Origin: AWTP1-13 sp963840445
GTDB lineage: Bacteria; Pseudomonadota; Alphaproteobacteria; Rhizobiales; Hyphomicrobiaceae
Length of the DNA: 64,000 bases
Direction: 5' to 3'
Assembly: GCA_963840445.1 (NCBI GenBank)
Contig: CAWIZC010000007.1
Location: 36,438-100,437 of the forward strand
Below, one piece after another: positions 60,214 to 64,000 of the stretch. How positions within the stretch are numbered: the first letter of the stretch is position 1; each line of letters opens with the position of its first letter. A program made the position numbers and the translations under genes. The notes beneath the pieces were generated by a model, which searched no databases, was not told where the DNA came from, and worked only from the letters and a program-made list of their open reading frames with translations.

Positions 60214-62282
60214 CTATGAGCTGGCGATTCCTGGCGCGGGCGCTGGCCGCATCCTTTGCATCAGCGTGGCTGTCGCCGCAAGCGCCAAGGCGATCAGATG
60301 CGGCTTTGCCAGCGGGATGCGGATCAGGCCCAGAATGGTCTCGATCAGCTCGGGGAATACCAGCAGCATTCCGCTGAGGGAGAACAGGAGGGTCTCCAGG
60401 ATGGTGCTTTTCCTGAGAAAGCGCCCCTGGAAGGCGAACCCGAGAACGGCAATGCCAATCAGCGTCTCCACGGTGACAACGCCGACATCGAACCAGCTGC
60501 CGCCCGGCGGCACCTTGAGCAGCAGGCCGACGCCGAACGGATCGCAGACGAACACGAACGGCACCAGGAAGGCCGGCATGGTGTACTTCCAGGCCTGCAT
60601 GGTGGTGAGGTAGGGGCTGCCGCCGGTGATGGCGGCCGCCGCGAACGGCGACAGAGCGGTCGGCGGCGACACCTCCGACAACACCGCATAGTAGAAGATG
60701 AACATATGCGCGGCGTAGTCCGGCACGCCGAGCTTGATGAGGGCGGGCGCCGCGATCACCGCACACATGATGTAGGAGGCGGTGACCGGCACGGCGAGGC
60801 CGACCACCCAGACGATGGCCGCCGAAAACAGCGCGGTCAGCACCAGGTTGCCCTGGGCGTAGCCGATGATGATGTCGGCGAAGCGCTGCGCCAGACCGGT
60901 CAGCGTCGTGACGCCGACGATGATGCCGGCGGTGGCGCAGGTGGCCGCGATGCTGAGCACGCCGGTGGTGCCCTTCGGCCAGCGCGCGCACCAGCTTGGT
61001 CGGCACCAGCGCCGTATCGGAGCGGAAATAGCTGACGGCGATCGCCAGCATGGTCGCCCAGAACACGGACAGCACCGGCGAGAAGCCCATCAGCATCAGC
61101 ACGATGATCGAGATGAGCGAGCCGAAGTGGAACCAGTAGCCCTTGGTGATGCTTCCAGAGCGTGCCCTTCTCGACCAGCAACTCGCCGCCGCCGCCGTAC
61201 TTGGCGGCGTCCAGCTCCACCATCACCAGGATCGAGAAGTAGTAGAGGATGGTCGGAATCGAGGCCATCACGATGACCTCGAGGTAGGAGATCTTGAGGA
61301 ACTCGGCGATCAGGAATGCGGCCGCGCCGAGCACCGGCGGCGAGATGATGGCGCCGAGCCCGCCGGCGGCGAGCAGCCCGCCCGCCGCGTTCTTTTCGTA
61401 GCCGGCCTTCTCCAGCAGCGGATAGGCGACGGTGCCGATGGTGACGGTGGTGGCCACGCCGGAGCCCGACGGACCGCCCAGCAGGAACGAGGACAGCACG
61501 ACCGCGCGCCCGGCGGCGTTGCGCTTGCCGCCCATGGCCGCGAACGAGAAGTCGATGAAGAACTTGCCGGCCCCGGAATACTGCAGAATGGCGCCGAAGA
61601 TCGTGAACAGGATGATCAGGCTCGACGACACATCGACGGTCGTGCCGAAGATGCCCTCCAACGTCATGTAGAGATGGCCGACCAGGCGCTCGACCGAGTA
61701 GCCGCGGTGCGTCCAGGGCGGCGGCAGATATTTGCCGAACAGCGCGTAGGCAATGAACATCAGCGAGACCACCGGCATGATCCAGCCGGTCGATCGCCGC
61801 GTCGCTTCCAGCAGCAGCACGATCAGCACGAGGCCGACGGCGAAATCGAGCGGGTCAGGATCGATGGCGCGGTCGCCGAACTCGGGGCCCTGGTAGACGA
61901 TGTAGCCGATCACCAGCAGGCTCAGCGCGGCACAGATCCAATCGAGCGGATTGATGCGGCTGCGCAGACCCGGCGCCATCGGGAAAAGCATATAGATCAG
62001 CGCCAGCACCATGCCGACATGCAGCGGGCGCAGCAGATAGGTTGCGATGATGGGGGTGTTGGTGAAGGGCGGTGAGCCGGCGACCGCGGCGTAGAGGTGA
62101 AAGACGGAAACGAATACGGCAAAGGCGGTGATGCCCGCGGCAAGCACGCCACCGAAGCGATTGGTGGCACCTTCCTCCTCCTCGATCAGCTCCTCGACCC
62201 GCTTGCGCTTGTCTTCCGACAGCTCGCCACCGGCCAGCACCTCTTCGAAGGAAGCGTCCTGCTTCACGGGTTCGCTCGCCAT
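60214..62282 (-). CDS. TRAP transporter fused permease (4TM plus 12TM, TAXI type; frameshifted)
   Basis: A soluble N-terminus (VEELIEEEEGATNRFGG) is followed by the small DctQ-like and large DctM-like parts: LDWICAALSLLVIGYIVYQG, SFLLGGPSGSGVATTVTIG, AGGLGAIISPPVLGAAAFLI, and late EVSPPTALSPFAAAAITGG. Frame changes near 61146 (before PVLSVFWATMLAIAV) and 60975 (before MLSIAATCATAGIIVG) are needed. The joined length is about 689 residues, usual for TAXI-TRAP permeases. The C-terminal ~80 residues (from GRFLRKSTILETLLFSLSG) are an extra hydrophobic domain seen in this subfamily. Confidence 0.88.
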
Positions 62283-62345
62283 CGATTTCTCCCCTTGCCC
62301 GCCGCTTGTTGTGGCTGCGCGTGGCTTGTGCGGCAGACTACAAAG

Positions 62346-62373
62346 GAAAACTGCCGGGAGCGATCCCGGCAGT
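62346..62373 (-). terminator. Hairpin between the TAXI gene and the TRAP permease gene
   Basis: A perfect 10-bp stem ACTGCCGGGA/TCCCGGCAGT with a GCGA loop is followed on the minus strand by TTTTCC. It lies 30 bases after the binding-protein stop and could limit permease expression relative to the binding protein. Confidence 0.8.
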
Positions 62374-62403
62374 CTTGGGTTGGTTTGCGGCGCACCTTGG
62401 CAA

Positions 62404-63368
62404 TTAGTCTACCTTGATGCCCTTTTCGGCGAAATACTTGAGCGCCGCCGGGTGCCAGGGGATGCCGGCATTCTGCGACTTCTGGTTCTCGACCTTGATG
62501 TTGAGCGCTTCCTTGTGGACCTTGCCGAGGTCCTCGCGCTTCTCCAGCATGATCTTGGTGAGGTTGTAGGCCAGATCCTCAGGGCAAGTCGTCGCGCACG
62601 GCCATGATGTTCCAGGTGGCGGCGACCTTGTTGTCCTTGTCCTGGTTTGGATAGGAGCCCTTGGGGATCAGCGTCGGCGCATAGGACGGACCGTACTTCT
62701 CGACCATTTTGGGTACGGCCTGGTCGTGATCGATCAGCAGCATTTTGGTGCCGGGGGTAGCCGCCACATCGGTGATGGCAGAGGTCGGCACGCCGGCCAC
62801 GAACATGAATGCGTCGATCTTCCTATCCTTCAGCGCATTGCCGGACTCGGCTGCGCTCAGCCGTTCGCGCGACATGTCCTTGTCCTTGTCGAGCCCGACC
62901 GCCTCGATGATGCGCAGGGCAAAAATCTCCGTGCCGCTGCCCGGCGCGCCGGTCGACAGGCGCTTGCCCTTGAGGTCCGTCGAGGTTGGTGATGCCGTTG
63001 CCCTCCAGGGTCACCACCTGCATCAGGTTGGGGTACATGACGACGAGCGCCCGGATCGGCAGCTTCTTGGGAAACTTGTCGCGGCCGGCCACGGCATCGA
63101 CGGCGGTGTCGACCTGGGTGAAGGCGATGTCGGCGTTGCCGGAGCCGACCAGCTTCATGTTGTCGAGCGAGCCGCCGGTCACCTCGGCGGTCGCGGTCAC
63201 GCCCGGAATCTCCTTGGAGAGGATGCTGCCGAAGCCGCCGGCGAGCGGATAGTAAACGCCGCCGGTGCCGCCGGTGGCGATGGACAGTTGCTTGGCCTGC
63301 TGGGCCTCGGCTGCCAGCGTACCCATCGCAGTGACAGCCATGGCAGCCAGACAGATTCTGAACTTCAT
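62404..63368 (-). CDS. TAXI family TRAP solute-binding protein (frameshifted)
   Basis: A signal peptide is at about 1-22 (LAAMAVTAMGTLAAEAQQ). The TAXI start is LSIATGGTGGVYYPLAGGFG, then GGSLDNMKLVGSGNADIAFT and FVAGVPTSAITDVAATPGTK. The end is ALKYFAEKGIKVD. Frame changes are needed near 62985 (before LKGKRLSTGAPGSGTEIFA) and near 62583 (before EDLAYNLTKIMLEK). The joined length is about 321 residues, normal for TAXI proteins. The substrate is unknown; relatives bind glutamate or other organic acids. Confidence 0.87.
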
Positions 63369-63518
63369 GGTCGAAAGCCTCCCTAGGTCGTAAATTTTGG
63401 CCGGCGTTGGATTGCGGCCTTCTTTCGCCTATTAGCGGAAACGGCAGGGCAGGGGAAGTGTGCGGTCACGCATAGCAACCATCGCCGGCGAGGCTCCAAG
63501 TGCTCCAAGTGCACTGCA

Positions 63519-64000
63519 ATGAAAGGCAAGCCAATGCGTGAACCGACCTCACGTGGGCGGGGCTATTTCGCGATCGGCGCGGAGCGCATCTCCAAGAGCC
63601 TCAACCTCGGCAACCTGATGCGATCGGCACACGGCTTCGGCGCCAGCTTCACGTTTACCATCGGCGCCACTTACCAGGCGCTCGAGGCACGCGCCGACAC
63701 GTCCAAGGGCGCCAATCACCTTCCGCACTATAACTGGGCGAGCCTGGACGAGATGCAGCTGCCGCAGGGCTGCCGGCTGGTCGGTGTCGAGCTGCTGGAC
63801 GAGGCGATCGACCTGCCGAGCTTCCATCATCCGCGGCGGGCGGCCTACGTGCTGGGACCGGAGAAGGGATCGCTGTCGCCGGCGCTGCTCGCGCGCTGCG
63901 ACCACGTCGTGAAGATCCCGACCAGCTTCTGCATCAACGTGGCCATGGCCGGCGCCATCGTCATGTACGACCGGGTGCGCTCGCTGGGACGCTTCGAGCC
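63519..64000 (+). CDS. TrmH/SpoU-family RNA methyltransferase (5' part, runs off the window)
   Basis: An open frame from ATG at 63519 (MKGKPMREPTSRGRGYFAIG; a second ATG is at 63534) runs to the window end, 160 codons. The SPOUT knot motifs are visible: AAYVLGPEKGSLSPALLARC and VVKIPTSFCINVAMAGAIVM, which hold the SAM-binding loop and the conserved NVA(S/M)A element. It is probably a tRNA or rRNA 2'-O-methyltransferase; the target cannot be told from the visible part. The 150-base gap before it would hold its promoter. Confidence 0.85.
   Translation, partial: MKGKPMREPTSRGRGYFAIGAERISKSLNLGNLMRSAHGFGASFTFTIGATYQALEARADTSKGANHLPHYNWASLDEMQLPQGCRLVGVELLDEAIDLPSFHHPRRAAYVLGPEKGSLSPALLARCDHVVKIPTSFCINVAMAGAIVMYDRVRSLGRFE

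Overview
The window is a high-GC chromosomal segment from an alphaproteobacterium, most likely of the Hyphomicrobiales (Rhizobiales). The call rests on the block mutM - enoyl-CoA hydratase - rpsT - dnaA - dnaN - recF - gyrB, on the alphaproteobacterial families DUF2794 and DUF2865, on NasT/NasS-type nitrate regulation, and on the palindromic intergenic repeats. No tRNA, rRNA, transposase, integrase, prophage or CRISPR array was seen.

Layout. 0.2-10.5 kb, minus strand: replication and housekeeping core (gyrB, recF, dnaN, dnaA, a rhodanese, rpsT, enoyl-CoA hydratase, mutM). 10.5-25.5 kb, minus strand: a nitrate-assimilation locus, in transcription order nasT, nasS, a regulatory leader, nrtA, nrtB, an NrtC/D-type ATPase, an FAD oxidoreductase, a NirA-type nitrite reductase, a flavoprotein diaphorase, nasA, cysG and a GlcG-like gene. 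Nitrate is imported, reduced to nitrite by NasA with electrons from the diaphorase, and reduced to ammonium by the sirohaem reductase, whose cofactor CysG makes. 25.7-34.4 kb: a DUF2798 protein, HU, and a metabolic group (FMN 2-hydroxyacid oxidase, SDR, ThDP enzyme, fumarylacetoacetate-hydrolase family enzyme, NDP-forming CoA ligase). 34.5-40.9 kb: a large unknown membrane protein, small hypothetical genes, and a NarL-type histidine kinase/regulator pair. 41-47.7 kb: a Liv-type ABC transporter divergent from a DapA-like and an EthD-like gene. 47.8-51.8 kb: a PAS/HWE kinase, DUF2794, an acetyltransferase and a Bax-inhibitor-1 protein. 51.9-59.3 kb: the YbbP/YbbA-tesA group, thpR, a pterin dehydratase and small exported proteins including two adjacent DUF2865 paralogues. 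59.4-64 kb: an SDR, a TAXI-TRAP transporter and the start of an RNA methyltransferase.

Two features colour the whole reading. First, about 25 single-base-type frameshifts break otherwise well conserved genes. Both halves of each gene stay recognisable and no lone nonsense substitution was noticed. Uncorrected sequencing indels are the simplest explanation, so broken genes are annotated across the shift and marked. Second, palindromic repeats are frequent. One 108-base compound palindrome lies in frame inside the 5' coding part of nasA, and a related piece lies in the 5' part of the adjacent diaphorase gene.

The most informative regulatory region is the nrtA leader (about 23.19-23.33 kb). It has a sigma-54-type -24/-12 promoter, a hexaloop hairpin of the kind bound by ANTAR proteins, and a strong intrinsic terminator ahead of nrtA, which fits NasT-controlled antitermination.
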